Below are positions 46,925 to 56,128 of a DNA stretch of 64,000 nucleotides, in pieces. This DNA is from Achromobacter sp. Marseille-Q4962 (GTDB lineage Bacteria > Pseudomonadota > Gammaproteobacteria > Burkholderiales > Burkholderiaceae_B): NCBI RefSeq assembly GCF_943737005.1, contig NZ_CALSFU010000013.1, forward strand, positions 1 to 64,000, written 5' to 3'. The notes below the pieces were generated by a model that saw only the letters and a list, made by a program, of their open reading frames with translations, was not told the origin of the DNA and made no database searches. Within the stretch, counting starts at the first letter, position 1. The number at the start of each line of letters is the position of its first letter. The translations under genes were made by a program, and so were the position numbers.

Positions 46925-48328
46925 TCACCGCGAAAATCCCGGCATCTGCTGGCCGCTGGCCGGCCCCATCAGGTAGTACCCCCATGCGTTGAAGGCCGTG
47001 TCGGTCTTTTCCTGCCGCCCGCCCGGCAAGGGCAGCGCCACGCCTCGCGCGATCGGTCGCACCAGCCTGGGAGTCACCACGATGACCAGTTCCGTGTCCT
47101 CCTGCGAATAGTCCACGCTGCGAAAGAACGCGCCGATGATGGGAAGGTCGCCCAGCATCGGCACCTTGTTGACCAGCGCGCGCGTCTGGCGCGACACCAG
47201 GCCGCTGATGACGAAGCTCTCGCCGTCGCCCAGCTCGACGGTGGTGTCTGCGCGCCGCGTGCGCAGCGCCGGAATGATGGTGGAAGAATCGTAGCCGCTA
47301 TTGATGACGACGCCGTTGGCGTAGTCCAGCTCGCTGGCCTCCGGCGCGACCTTCAGCGCGATGCGCTGCGGCGACAGCACGGTGGGCGTGACCGTCAGCC
47401 CGATGCCGAAAGGCTTGAAGGCGACGGTGACCGTGCCCAGTCCGCCCGACTCCGGAATCGGCAGCTCGCCGCCGGCCAGAAAGCTGGCGCTCTGCCCGGT
47501 CAGCGCGACCAGCGTGGGTTCGGCCAGCACCCGCGCCATGCCATTGCTTTGCAGCAGCCGCAGCCGGGCGCTGAAATCGTTGGAGTCGTAGAACAGGGAA
47601 AAACCGGATGCCAGGCTGGCGGCCCTGCTGAAACCCAGCGGCGCCGCGAACCCGTCAGGCGTGGTCGAGCTCGTGCCGCCCCAGGGGCCATGGCCGCCCG
47701 AGAGGCTGATGCCGGCCTGCTTGAGCACCGAACGCGACACCTCCACCACCTTCACCTCGACCTGCACCACGCCGCCGCTGCCTGCGGTGGAAACGTCGAC
47801 CACGTTCTTGGCGCCTCCCGCGGCGGCGGCGGCCGCCGCCGCCGCCGCCCGGTGCGCCAGCGGCGTGTCGGCATGCCCGGAAACCAGCGCGGCGCCATCG
47901 GCCACGTCCACTTGCGCGCCGCCCGCCACGCCGCGGCTGGCCAGCGCGCCCTGCATCGCGCCGATGACGCGCACGGTCCAGACCTGCGGCGTTCCGCCCT
48001 TGCCGCTCCAGACGCGCAACTGGGTCAGGCCCGGCTTCTTGCCGAAGATCAGCACGGCTGGCGCGCCGCTGGCGCCCGCCAGCACCTTCACGTCGGCCAC
48101 GTCGGGATCGCCGATGCCGATGCGCGACGGCGCGCCGGACAGCGGCAGCGTCTGCTGGGACCGGGCCGGCAGGACGATCTCCGCCGGCGTGGCGGTGGCC
48201 GGCATCCCGGTGGCCGGCACCCCGGTGGCCGGCGCGCCGGCGGGCTGGGCCCTCGGAGCCCCTGCACAGGCCGCCGCGAGGATCATCCCGACAACGACAC
48301 GGATTGAAATGGACGGCTTGTTCATCAT
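46925..48328 (-). CDS. rcpA: Tad pilus outer-membrane secretin RcpA/CpaC
   Basis: 467 residues. After a signal peptide (1-27), the N-domain IVLPARSQQTLPLSGAPSRIGIGDPDVADVKVL is of the pilus-secretin type. A poly-Ala run is followed by the second N-domain (VEVKVVEVSRSVLKQAGI). The secretin core ends in the signature VPMLGDLPIIGAFFRSVDYSQEDTELVIVVTPRLV. It forms the outer-membrane channel for the pilus. Tandem ATGs at 48328/48325 are alternative starts; the ribosome site is weak. Confidence 0.93.
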   Translation of the reverse strand: MMNKPSISIRVVVGMILAAACAGAPRAQPAGAPATGVPATGMPATATPAEIVLPARSQQTLPLSGAPSRIGIGDPDVADVKVLAGASGAPAVLIFGKKPGLTQLRVWSGKGGTPQVWTVRVIGAMQGALASRGVAGGAQVDVADGAALVSGHADTPLAHRAAAAAAAAAAGGAKNVVDVSTAGSGGVVQVEVKVVEVSRSVLKQAGISLSGGHGPWGGTSSTTPDGFAAPLGFSRAASLASGFSLFYDSNDFSARLRLLQSNGMARVLAEPTLVALTGQSASFLAGGELPIPESGGLGTVTVAFKPFGIGLTVTPTVLSPQRIALKVAPEASELDYANGVVINSGYDSSTIIPALRTRRADTTVELGDGESFVISGLVSRQTRALVNKVPMLGDLPIIGAFFRSVDYSQEDTELVIVVTPRLVRPIARGVALPLPGGRQEKTDTAFNAWGYYLMGPASGQQMPGFSR

Positions 48329-48381
48329 CTGTTCTGGACACCGGAAAATCGCAGGAAGGCGGGCCGCGCAGGCGGCGCCGG

Positions 48382-49323
48382 TCAGTAGCGCACGCGTTCG
48401 GATTGCCCTCCACGCAGGATTTCGACACTGCGCCCAGACCTCGCCGTGGCGGCCGCGGCGGGCCGCGGCGCGTCGGCGGCGCCATCGAGCTGAGCCAGGC
48501 TGTCGCCGGCGTAGGCGCGGTTGAGGCCGTCGCCCAGCGCGGCGCGCTGGGCGGGCGACAGATCGGGTCGGCCCGGCAGCACGGGCTGGCGCGCCGCGAA
48601 CAGCGTCACGTCAGGCTGGCCGTCGTCTCCCGCCGGCCGCAGCGCCAGCCGCAGCCGCCCCGAGCGGGAAGCCAGCAGCAGACTGTTCACGTCGGCGACC
48701 GGCATGGCCAGCACCGCCGTGCGCGGCACGGGCGCAGCGCCGCCCTTGGCCGGAACGCCGGGATCGGGCCGCCCCAGGGCGGCATCTCCGTATGCCAGCA
48801 CGCGCACGCCGGCCTGCAGCAGGCGCGCCTGCGTTCCCTTCACCTCGGCGCCCTTGTCCAGTTCGAAAAACACGTCCACGGTGTCGCCCGGCGCGACGCG
48901 GTTGCCGACGCCGGCAACCTCGTCCACCGCCACCGCCACGGCGCGCTCGCCGTTCTTGAGCTGGCGCGACAGGCCGCGCGCCAGCATCGAAGGCAGCAGG
49001 GGCTCGCCCTCGCCGATATCCACACGCGCCACCTCGCCCTCCAGCGCGCCGGCTTTTCCGAAAGCTCCCTGAGGCACGGCCGGCCAATGCGCCAGCGTCA
49101 GTTGCGCCGCCTCCAGGCGCGAACCCGCCGGGATCGGCCGGGCCGCCACGATGACCGGATGCAGCGCGCCCGCCGCCTCGGGCGCCGGCGGCGGCGCCTG
49201 CTCAGGCAGGGCGGCCGCGGGAACCGTCTCGGGCCGCACGGACAGCAAATGCCAGGCTGCGCCGGCCAGGCCCAGGCCCGCAATCAGCAACAACACCGCG
49301 ATGATCTTGCTCAGGCTGCTCAT
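48382..49323 (-). CDS. rcpC: Tad pilus assembly protein RcpC/CpaB
   Basis: 313 residues. One N-terminal membrane helix (6-28) leads to an SAF domain (PVIVAARPIPAGSRLEAAQLTLAHWP), then GERAVAVAVDEVAGVGNRVAPGDTVDVFF, the hallmark of CpaB/RcpC. It contacts the secretin from the periplasm, and SAF domains may bind peptidoglycan or glycans. The start overlaps the preceding TadE-like stop by 4 bases. Confidence 0.9.
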   Translation of the reverse strand: MSSLSKIIAVLLLIAGLGLAGAAWHLLSVRPETVPAAALPEQAPPPAPEAAGALHPVIVAARPIPAGSRLEAAQLTLAHWPAVPQGAFGKAGALEGEVARVDIGEGEPLLPSMLARGLSRQLKNGERAVAVAVDEVAGVGNRVAPGDTVDVFFELDKGAEVKGTQARLLQAGVRVLAYGDAALGRPDPGVPAKGGAAPVPRTAVLAMPVADVNSLLLASRSGRLRLALRPAGDDGQPDVTLFAARQPVLPGRPDLSPAQRAALGDGLNRAYAGDSLAQLDGAADAPRPAAAATARSGRSVEILRGGQSERVRY

Positions 49324-49808
49324 GGTGTTCCTTGAGACACTTGCACCACCGCCCGGGCGCCCATGCGCTCGGGAATCCAGTTGCCCCCGCCGGGCAGCAT
49401 GGACAGGAATCCCTGCGCCGTGGCCAGCAGCGGCCACTGCCGCACGCTGTAGCTCAGCGCCACGGTGGCGCAATCGGCGGCCTGTCCGCCGGACCCGGCC
49501 CATGCGCAGGGCGCGCGCGTAACGCGGCAGTCCACCGAGGTGTCGGCCCCGAACACCGCCAGCGCCGCGCCGCAGGTGCGCGCCGCCGCGTCCGGAGCCT
49601 CGTCGAGCTGCGCCTGCACCGCGGCGCGCGCGCCTTCGGAGGCGGCCGCGGCCAACTGCTGCTGGAGCCAGAAGATCAGCCCCAGCCCGATGATCGCGAA
49701 CAGGAACATGAAGAGCGCCATCAGCACCAGCGAGAATTCGAGCGCGGCCACGCCGCGCTGCCTGGCGCGAAGCGCCGGAATGGGCCGGGGAAGAGCGGCG
49801 GCGCCCAT
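49320..49808 (-). CDS. TadE-like pseudopilin
   Basis: 162 residues from ATG 49808 (an ATG at 49823 is possible). The segment RQRGVAALEFSLVLMALFMFLFAIIGLGLIF is the TadE-type helix, with the conserved Glu following the RG(V/A) cleavage-like site. About 115 extracytoplasmic residues follow with three cysteines. TadE and TadF are minor pseudopilins processed by the dedicated peptidase and needed for pilus formation. It is 1 base from the previous gene and overlaps rcpC by 4 bases. Confidence 0.85.
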   Translation of the reverse strand: MGAAALPRPIPALRARQRGVAALEFSLVLMALFMFLFAIIGLGLIFWLQQQLAAAASEGARAAVQAQLDEAPDAAARTCGAALAVFGADTSVDCRVTRAPCAWAGSGGQAADCATVALSYSVRQWPLLATAQGFLSMLPGGGNWIPERMGARAVVQVSQGTP

Positions 49809-49809
49809 C

Positions 49810-50289
49810 TCACTGCACCCCATCCATCGCGCCGCCGAGCCGCACCAGGGCGCGCGCGCGCAGCACCAGGGAATCCGGAACCAGCGCCTGCCCCAGCAAG
49901 GGCAACACGGGTATCAGCGGATGCGCGCCGTAGGCATACGACACCGTGACTTCGGCCTGGTCCTGTTCCAGCGCATGGCCGCTGCAGGCGCCGCCGCCGC
50001 TGGCCTGGAGCAGTCCGCCGCTGCCGCACACGGCGACGGCCACCGGCGCCGCGGACAGGGTGGCGATCCAGGCCGACAGATCGAGCGCCGCGTCGCGCGC
50101 CGCCTGGGCGCGCGCGTCCAGCGCGTCCAGCGATGAGGCCCCCTCCTGCCATTGCAGCATCCGGCGCGCGCCATCCTGCGCCGCCAGGTTGACGGCGTGC
50201 TGCGCGGCGAAGACGAAGCCATAGGTCAGGATCCCGTAGAGCACCACGAAGAACACCACGAATACCAGGCCGAATTCGAGGGAATACAC
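49810..50289 (-). CDS. TadE/TadF-like pseudopilin with uncertain start
   Basis: About 159 residues from GTG 50289. The helix VYSLEFGLVFVVFFVVLYGILTYGFVF is TadE-like. The frame stays open upstream and the residues before the GTG (GRAQRG) look like the missing basic leader, yet no good start codon with a ribosome site lies there. The gene overlaps the end of the prepilin-peptidase frame by about 64 bases. Either the true start is non-standard, the overlap is natural, or a small deletion or sequencing error fused the intergenic region. The tail ends RLGGAMDGVQ. Confidence 0.75.
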   Translation of the reverse strand: MYSLEFGLVFVVFFVVLYGILTYGFVFAAQHAVNLAAQDGARRMLQWQEGASSLDALDARAQAARDAALDLSAWIATLSAAPVAVAVCGSGGLLQASGGGACSGHALEQDQAEVTVSYAYGAHPLIPVLPLLGQALVPDSLVLRARALVRLGGAMDGVQ

Positions 50290-50714
50290 GCCGCGCTGAG
50301 CGCGGCCGCTCCCAGATAGGCCGCGTAGGGAATCTGCGCCGAACGGGGCGCCGCGCGCACGGCGGGCACCGTGCGCCAGGCCAGCGAGTGCAGCCCGGCC
50401 AGCAGGCTCGCGAACAGCAGCGTCAGCGCCAGCGGCGCCAGTCCGAGCGCCAGGCCGATGACGGCCATGGCCTTGATGTCGCCCGCCCCCATCAGCCGGC
50501 GGCGCCAGAGCGGCAGAAAGGCGGCGGGAAACAGCGCGCCGGCAGCGGCCTGCGCCCAGCCGGGCCACGATGGCGGATACGCCCAGCCCTGAACCAGCAG
50601 GGCCGCCAGCAGCCACAGCGCCTGCGCGCACAGACCGGCCGCCACCCATACGTTCGGCACGCGCCGCCGCCATAGATCGCAGCCGATCAGCACGCCATTC
50701 CAAACCGCGAACAT
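50226..50714 (-). CDS. tadV: Prepilin peptidase of the Tad locus (TadV/CpaA, A24 family)
   Basis: 162 residues from ATG 50714; TTG 50726 has a better-spaced AGGGG and would add four residues. The two catalytic aspartates are visible: the first in IGCDLWRRRVPNVW and the second in LMGAGDIKAMAVIG (GxGD motif). About five membrane helices are present. It removes the short leader of Flp and the pseudopilins. The C-terminal 20 residues (from PSNSAWYS) do not look conserved and read through the start of the next gene in another frame. Confidence 0.87.
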   Translation of the reverse strand: MFAVWNGVLIGCDLWRRRVPNVWVAAGLCAQALWLLAALLVQGWAYPPSWPGWAQAAAGALFPAAFLPLWRRRLMGAGDIKAMAVIGLALGLAPLALTLLFASLLAGLHSLAWRTVPAVRAAPRSAQIPYAAYLGAAALSAACIPSNSAWYSWCSSWCSTGS

Positions 50715-50801
50715 TGCCCACCACAATACTTCCCCTGGACGCAAGCTGTCCCCTTTCGCTTTCGATGCGCACCGCTGCTGGCGCAGGCGGTCGCCGCAGC
50801 A

Positions 50802-50978
50802 TTACGGTTCGAACGATTCGAGCTTGGTCTTGATGGTCGTGAACAGCGATTCCAGGCCGTCGGTGAGATAACCGATGGCCACGACCAGGGCAACCGCGAT
50901 GAGGCCGGCGATCATGCCGTATTCGAGCGCGGTAATGCCGTCCTCGTCTTTCCAGAACTGAACAAATCTGCCTTTCAT
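50802..50978 (-). CDS. flp: Flp major pilin
   Basis: 58 residues, starting MKGRFVQFWKDEDGITALEYGM. The cleavage site is Gly14/Ile15, with the conserved Glu19 and Tyr20 of Flp pilins; a hydrophobic helix (about 21-37) and a short tail ending in KTKLESFEP follow. GGAG lies 6 bases before the ATG. The mature pilin of about 44 residues is the pilus building block. It is the first gene of the locus, 88 bases ahead of the peptidase gene, so it can be expressed more strongly than the rest. Loci of this type mediate tight adherence and biofilm formation. Confidence 0.93.
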   Translation of the reverse strand: MKGRFVQFWKDEDGITALEYGMIAGLIAVALVVAIGYLTDGLESLFTTIKTKLESFEP

Positions 50979-51011
50979 AGCGAACTCCGTCGGTTTCGAT
51001 TGATCTGGGAT

Positions 51012-51030
51012 GGACGGAACAGAACCGTCC
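51012..51030. promoter_or_regulatory. Inverted repeat in the flp leader
   Basis: GGACGG (51012-51017) and CCGTCC (51025-51030) flank a 7-base spacer, 34 bases upstream of the flp start. It could be a 5'-leader hairpin or an operator. On the minus strand, GG and GC pairs at sigma-54 spacing occur at about 51059-51046, but the match to TGGCAC-N5-TTGC is poor, so I do not call a promoter. Confidence 0.35.
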
Positions 51031-51038
51031 TGCTCCCG

Positions 51039-51317
51039 CTACAGCCTCGATCCGGCCTGGCAAGCCGGATCGGGAACGGGATGGGTTGCGCCCGGCGGCT
51101 GGACGGCCGGGTCGGTATTCAGATCGATACGCTGCGCGAATCTCTTTCGAAAACGTCCGGACGCGCGCGCCATGCGCAAGCGCATGGCGGAAACCGCGGC
51201 CGCCGGCGCCGCGGGAAAGACCATGGCAGACAAGGCGGCGCGAAGGCCCGCAACCGGAAACGAGAGCATCCCCAGCCCTTCATGAAACGCGAGAGGCGCG
51301 GCATCGCCCGGATTCAT
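51039..51317 (-). CDS. Possible small hypothetical gene upstream of flp
   Basis: A 92-codon frame starts at ATG 51317 with a good AAGGAG 5 bases upstream. The product (MNPGDAAPLAFHEGLGMLSF and onward) has a mildly hydrophobic middle (about 20-50), a basic patch and a Pro-rich tail, and resembles nothing known to me. Chance frames of this length are common in such GC-rich DNA. A sigma-54-like GG-N10-GC pair overlaps its ribosome site (minus strand, 51345-51332), which would argue against translation. Treat as tentative. Confidence 0.3.
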   Translation of the reverse strand: MNPGDAAPLAFHEGLGMLSFPVAGLRAALSAMVFPAAPAAAVSAMRLRMARASGRFRKRFAQRIDLNTDPAVQPPGATHPVPDPACQAGSRL

Positions 51318-51399
51318 GTCTGCTCCTTGCTCGGGTTGCCCCATCCTGCTGATGCAATGGCCCGACACCCGCTTCGGGCCGGTTTCGCCAGGTTCCGGC

Positions 51400-51690
51400 A
51401 CATTATTTCAAATGTAATTGGATACTTTTTTATAGTCTCAACTACTACGAATTAATACACATCAGGGTTTATACGGATAAAGACCATGAGTACGCTTCAT
51501 TATGTAACGCATATCGATTGATCTGCGAAGAATTGCAAATAGGGCGGCATGATGGGGTATGTTGTCTTGGTTTTTGCAGCAATGAATAATAAATTGATAT
51601 ATAAAATTATTTAAACGGATTATCGGAAACTTATTGTCATTTCCCTTTGGCGCGGCAATTATTACAATGTCAAACATATTCTTTCGTGCC
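51400..51690. other. AT-rich island between the Tad and TpsB loci
   Basis: About 290 bases, much richer in A and T than the surroundings, with runs such as ATTGATATATAAAATTATTTAA near 51595. I see no trustworthy ORF. It contains the promoter region of the TpsB-like gene and possibly of flp. Such islands are typical H-NS-type (in this group BpH3/MvaT-like) binding sites and often mark acquired or silenced surface-structure genes; that role is inference. The sequence TGCGAA-N3-TTGCAA near 51525-51539 faintly resembles the palindrome at 53617. Confidence 0.55.
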
Positions 51691-51747
51691 GTCGCAGCGG
51701 CGGCCATGGTTCGGGCCGCCACTCCACTTCGACACGACTCGCCGCGC

Positions 51748-53505
51748 ATGGACCGGATACCGCAGACACCACCGCATCCCGTATCGCACCGGCCCCGGAA
51801 AATCTCCGCCCGTTCCGCCGCGCTGCTTTCATTGGCGGCCATGCTGGCTCCGCAGGCTTGCGCGCTGGCCGACGGCCCGCTGCGCGGCAATCCCGTCGAT
51901 GCGCTTCCGCAAATCGAACGCCCGCCGGCCGCCCAGCCGTCGCCGCCCCGCGTCCAGGTGCAGACGCCCGAACAGATTGCCTTGAAAGCCCGCCTGGCGC
52001 AGCGCATCGTCCCGCGCCACTTCGACGTCTCCGGCGCGCACGCCCTGCCGTTCAGCGAGATCTCCGCGCTGTTGGCGCCGCTGGCCGGAAAAGAGATCAC
52101 GCTGGGCGAGCTCGTGCAGCAGGTGGACCGCATCACCCAGCGCTACCGCGACGCCGGCTATCCGTTGTCCTTCGCGCTGGTGCAGAACCAAAGCTTCGCC
52201 GACGGGCTGGTGGTGGTGACCGTGGTGGAAGGCTATGTGTCGGACGTGCGCATCGACGGCGATATCGGCAACGCCCGGGACCGCCTGGAGGCGCTGGCCG
52301 GCCCTCTGAAAGCCGAGCGCCCGCTGACCCAGGCCACCCTGGAGCGCGTGCTCAACCTGATGCGCACCGTGCCGGGCGTCAAGTTCACGCCTGCGCTCGA
52401 CCTGCCGCGCCGCGCCGACGGCGCAACCGCGCTGGTGCTGGCGGCCACGCGGCGGCCCGTGGGCCTGACCGGCAGCGTGGCGGACCTGGGCACGGGCATG
52501 CAGCCCATTGTGAACATGGCCGCCAACAGCCTCACGCCGCTGGGAGAACAGGTCAAGCTGACCGCCGCCGTGCCGTTCAATCACGACGACGTCAAGTACG
52601 TGGCCGGCGAGATCAGGGTGCCGATCGGCAACGACGGTCTTGCGATGAAGCTCGACGGCTACCACTACGATGCGCGGCCCCGGGACGAAGCCATCGAGTC
52701 CCTGGGTTTCGAGCGCCGGGTGCGCAACGAGCGGGCCGGGGTGGCGGTGAGCTATCCCCTTCTGCTGAACAACACGCGCTCGCTGACCGGCACCCTGGGC
52801 GTCTACGCCACCAATTCACGCGACCGCTACGACGCGCGCAACAGCGATCTCTGGCTGCGCCAGGACGCCCGCGTGCGGGCGGCCAATGCCGAGCTGCGGT
52901 ATGTCCAGGTGTCGCCCACGGCGTCTTCCGACGTCACGCTGGGCGTCTCCAAGGGCTTCGACACGGCCGGCGCGCGCAAACGCATCGACAGCAACTACGG
53001 CTACGCGGCCACCCCCGAGCTCGACCTGGATTTCACGCGCGTGAACCTGAACGCGCGGCTGGCCCACACCCTGCCCGCGGGGCTGGGACTGGTGCTGTCC
53101 GCCTCGGGCCAGTATTCCAGCAACGTGCTTCCCTCCTCCGAGCAGATCTCGTTCGGCAACACGCGCTTCGCGATGGGCTACCCGCAAGGCGAGCAAAGCG
53201 GCGACAAGGGCGTGGGCCTGTCGGCGGAAATCAATCGCCGCATCCCGCTGGGCTGGGCTTACCTGTCCAGCGTGCAGCCCTATGCGCTCGTCGATTACGC
53301 GCGCACCTGGTACAACAACGACGCGCTGCAGGAGGCCAACCAGCGCCACCTGTCGTCCGTGGCCATGGGCCTGCGGCTCACCGACGACAAGCGCTACCTG
53401 TTCGATTTCAACGTGGCCAAGCCGGTCGGCGCGCGGCCCGCCGGCGACGACCGGCGCGACTGGCGCTTCAACGCCAATTACTCGCTGTTCTACGACGCGT
53501 TCTAG
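51748..53505 (+). CDS. TpsB/ShlB-type outer-membrane transporter with altered VRGY motif
   Basis: 585 residues from ATG 51748 (ATG 51667 and 51706 are alternatives; none has a good ribosome site). A signal peptide ends near residue 43 (APQACALA). POTRA domains span about 85-240 (RHFDVSGAHALPFSEISALL; VVTVVEGYVSDVRIDG). A barrel of the FhaC/ShlB type follows and ends YSLFYDAF. The loop-6 motif, normally VRGY, reads AMGY (475-478) in TRFAMGYPQGEQSGDKG, so its key arginine is gone. TpsB proteins export a TpsA partner, but no filamentous-haemagglutinin-like gene adjoins this one. The next gene encodes a Gly-rich lipoprotein, which may be the cargo or accessory. Confidence 0.85.
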   Translation: MDRIPQTPPHPVSHRPRKISARSAALLSLAAMLAPQACALADGPLRGNPVDALPQIERPPAAQPSPPRVQVQTPEQIALKARLAQRIVPRHFDVSGAHALPFSEISALLAPLAGKEITLGELVQQVDRITQRYRDAGYPLSFALVQNQSFADGLVVVTVVEGYVSDVRIDGDIGNARDRLEALAGPLKAERPLTQATLERVLNLMRTVPGVKFTPALDLPRRADGATALVLAATRRPVGLTGSVADLGTGMQPIVNMAANSLTPLGEQVKLTAAVPFNHDDVKYVAGEIRVPIGNDGLAMKLDGYHYDARPRDEAIESLGFERRVRNERAGVAVSYPLLLNNTRSLTGTLGVYATNSRDRYDARNSDLWLRQDARVRAANAELRYVQVSPTASSDVTLGVSKGFDTAGARKRIDSNYGYAATPELDLDFTRVNLNARLAHTLPAGLGLVLSASGQYSSNVLPSSEQISFGNTRFAMGYPQGEQSGDKGVGLSAEINRRIPLGWAYLSSVQPYALVDYARTWYNNDALQEANQRHLSSVAMGLRLTDDKRYLFDFNVAKPVGARPAGDDRRDWRFNANYSLFYDAF

Positions 53506-53527
53506 GGCCGACACGCCCCGGCGCGCG

Positions 53528-53561
53528 GGCGGCGTTACGTAACGCCGCCGTAACGTTACGG
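53528..53561. repeat. Two overlapping perfect palindromes
   Basis: A 22-base palindrome (53528-53549, arms GGCGGCGTTAC and GTAACGCCGCC) overlaps by two bases with a 14-base palindrome (CCGTAACGTTACGG, 53548-53561). Together they hold four copies of the CGTTAC/GTAACG unit. They lie 22 bases behind the TpsB-like stop. No T-tract follows, so an operator is as likely as a terminator. Confidence 0.7.
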
Positions 53562-53616
53562 GCCACATTGCCTGCCGAGGGCTCCCGCCGGCCCTGTTCG
53601 GCGCAAAAAAAACGGA

Positions 53617-53632
53617 TTCGCAAATTTGCGAA
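53617..53632. promoter_or_regulatory. Perfect 16-bp palindrome, candidate enhancer site
   Basis: TTCGCAAATTTGCGAA is self-complementary and lies about 95 bases upstream of the sigma-54 promoter at 53728, the usual distance for an upstream activator site. The sigma-54 activator at 37362 or the MarR protein at 55586 could bind it. Confidence 0.6.
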
Positions 53633-53727
53633 AACCGCAGCAATTTCCCCATAAGCCGCTGATTTTCCGAATTTTTTCAAGCGCTCCCCGAAAGCGGCGG
53701 ACAAAAAAGGCAGCATCCGAAAAGAAT

Positions 53728-53742
53728 TGGCATGATTTATGC
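53728..53742 (+). promoter_or_regulatory. Sigma-54 promoter of the collagen-like lipoprotein gene
   Basis: TGGCATGATTTATGC has GG and GC exactly 10 bases apart and matches TGGCAC-N5-TTGC at most informative positions. Transcription should start near 53754, leaving a leader of about 45 bases to the ATG at 53800. It requires an AAA+ activator such as the one encoded at 37362. Confidence 0.78.
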
Positions 53743-53799
53743 GTGGTGAGTCGTATCGGGACATTTCAGCGCCCGCTTTCCCAATGAGAGGAGCTCGCC

Positions 53800-55554
<1,755 letters not shown>

Positions 55555-55585
55555 TCACGATCACGCGACGCAGGAGATCCCGACC

Positions 55586-56128
55586 ATGCTGCACCATGAT
55601 TTCATCACCCACTACGCGCACGCCAGCGCGCCGCAGCGCCCCTACCCCGACACGCCGCGGCCCGAGACGCTGCACGACATCTCGCAGATGCTCGGACGGC
55701 AATTGGCGGCCTACAGCGCGGCGAGCCAGTCGGCCCTGGCCCAGACGCTGGGCCTGCCGCTGGCCCAGGTGAAGGCGCTCGAGCTCGTGGTGGAATTCAA
55801 CGCGCTGCCCACCGGCCAGCTCGCCCACCTGCTGGGGATCAGCGCGGGGGGAGCGACCGCGCTGATCAACCGGCTGGAGGCGGCGGGCTTCGTGCGGCGC
55901 AGCCGCCACTCGCTGGACCGGCGCATCGTCGTGATCCAGCCCGTGGAGGAAAAATGCGCGCCGCTGCTCGAGCAGCGGGCATGGATCGCCACGGAAGTCG
56001 CCATGCTCGCGCGGCGCTTCGATGCGCGCGATGTGGAAGCCGTACACGCGTTTCTCGAGCAATGCGTGCGCGCGCTGCGGTACGAAACGCAGATCTGGCT
56101 GGAGACGGGCGTGGCCTGGCAGTCCTGA
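55586..56128 (+). CDS. MarR-family regulator
   Basis: 180 residues. The winged helix-turn-helix lies at about 60-135: ALELVVEFNALPTGQLAHLLGISAGGATALINRLEAAGFVRRSRHSLDRRIVVIQ, of the MarR type. A 35-residue N-terminal extension (including HAHASAPQRPYPDTP-like sequence) precedes it. It follows the lipoprotein gene by 31 bases on the same strand with a good AGGAGA, so the two are probably one transcript, with possible autoregulation. Its stop lies in a perfect inverted repeat shared with the convergent ABC gene. Confidence 0.85.
   Translation: MLHHDFITHYAHASAPQRPYPDTPRPETLHDISQMLGRQLAAYSAASQSALAQTLGLPLAQVKALELVVEFNALPTGQLAHLLGISAGGATALINRLEAAGFVRRSRHSLDRRIVVIQPVEEKCAPLLEQRAWIATEVAMLARRFDARDVEAVHAFLEQCVRALRYETQIWLETGVAWQS

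Noticed and set aside
47819-47850. GCC/GGC tract in the secretin gene as a regulatory repeat
   Set aside because: It simply encodes a poly-Ala linker; nothing suggests a role beyond coding.
50813-50827. A GGTTCGAACGATTCGAGC-like stretch resembling a tRNA T-arm
   Set aside because: It codes for the C-terminus of the Flp pilin, and no acceptor or anticodon stems are nearby.
51331-51346. Minus-strand TGGGGCAACCCGAGC as a sigma-54 promoter for flp
   Set aside because: Only the GG and GC pairs match; the -12 lacks TTGC, and it would need a leader of about 340 bases.
51462-52136. A 224-residue minus-strand frame covering the AT-rich island
   Set aside because: Most of it lies opposite the TpsB signal and POTRA region, its composition is unlike a protein (Cys/Ser-rich), and no domain is seen.
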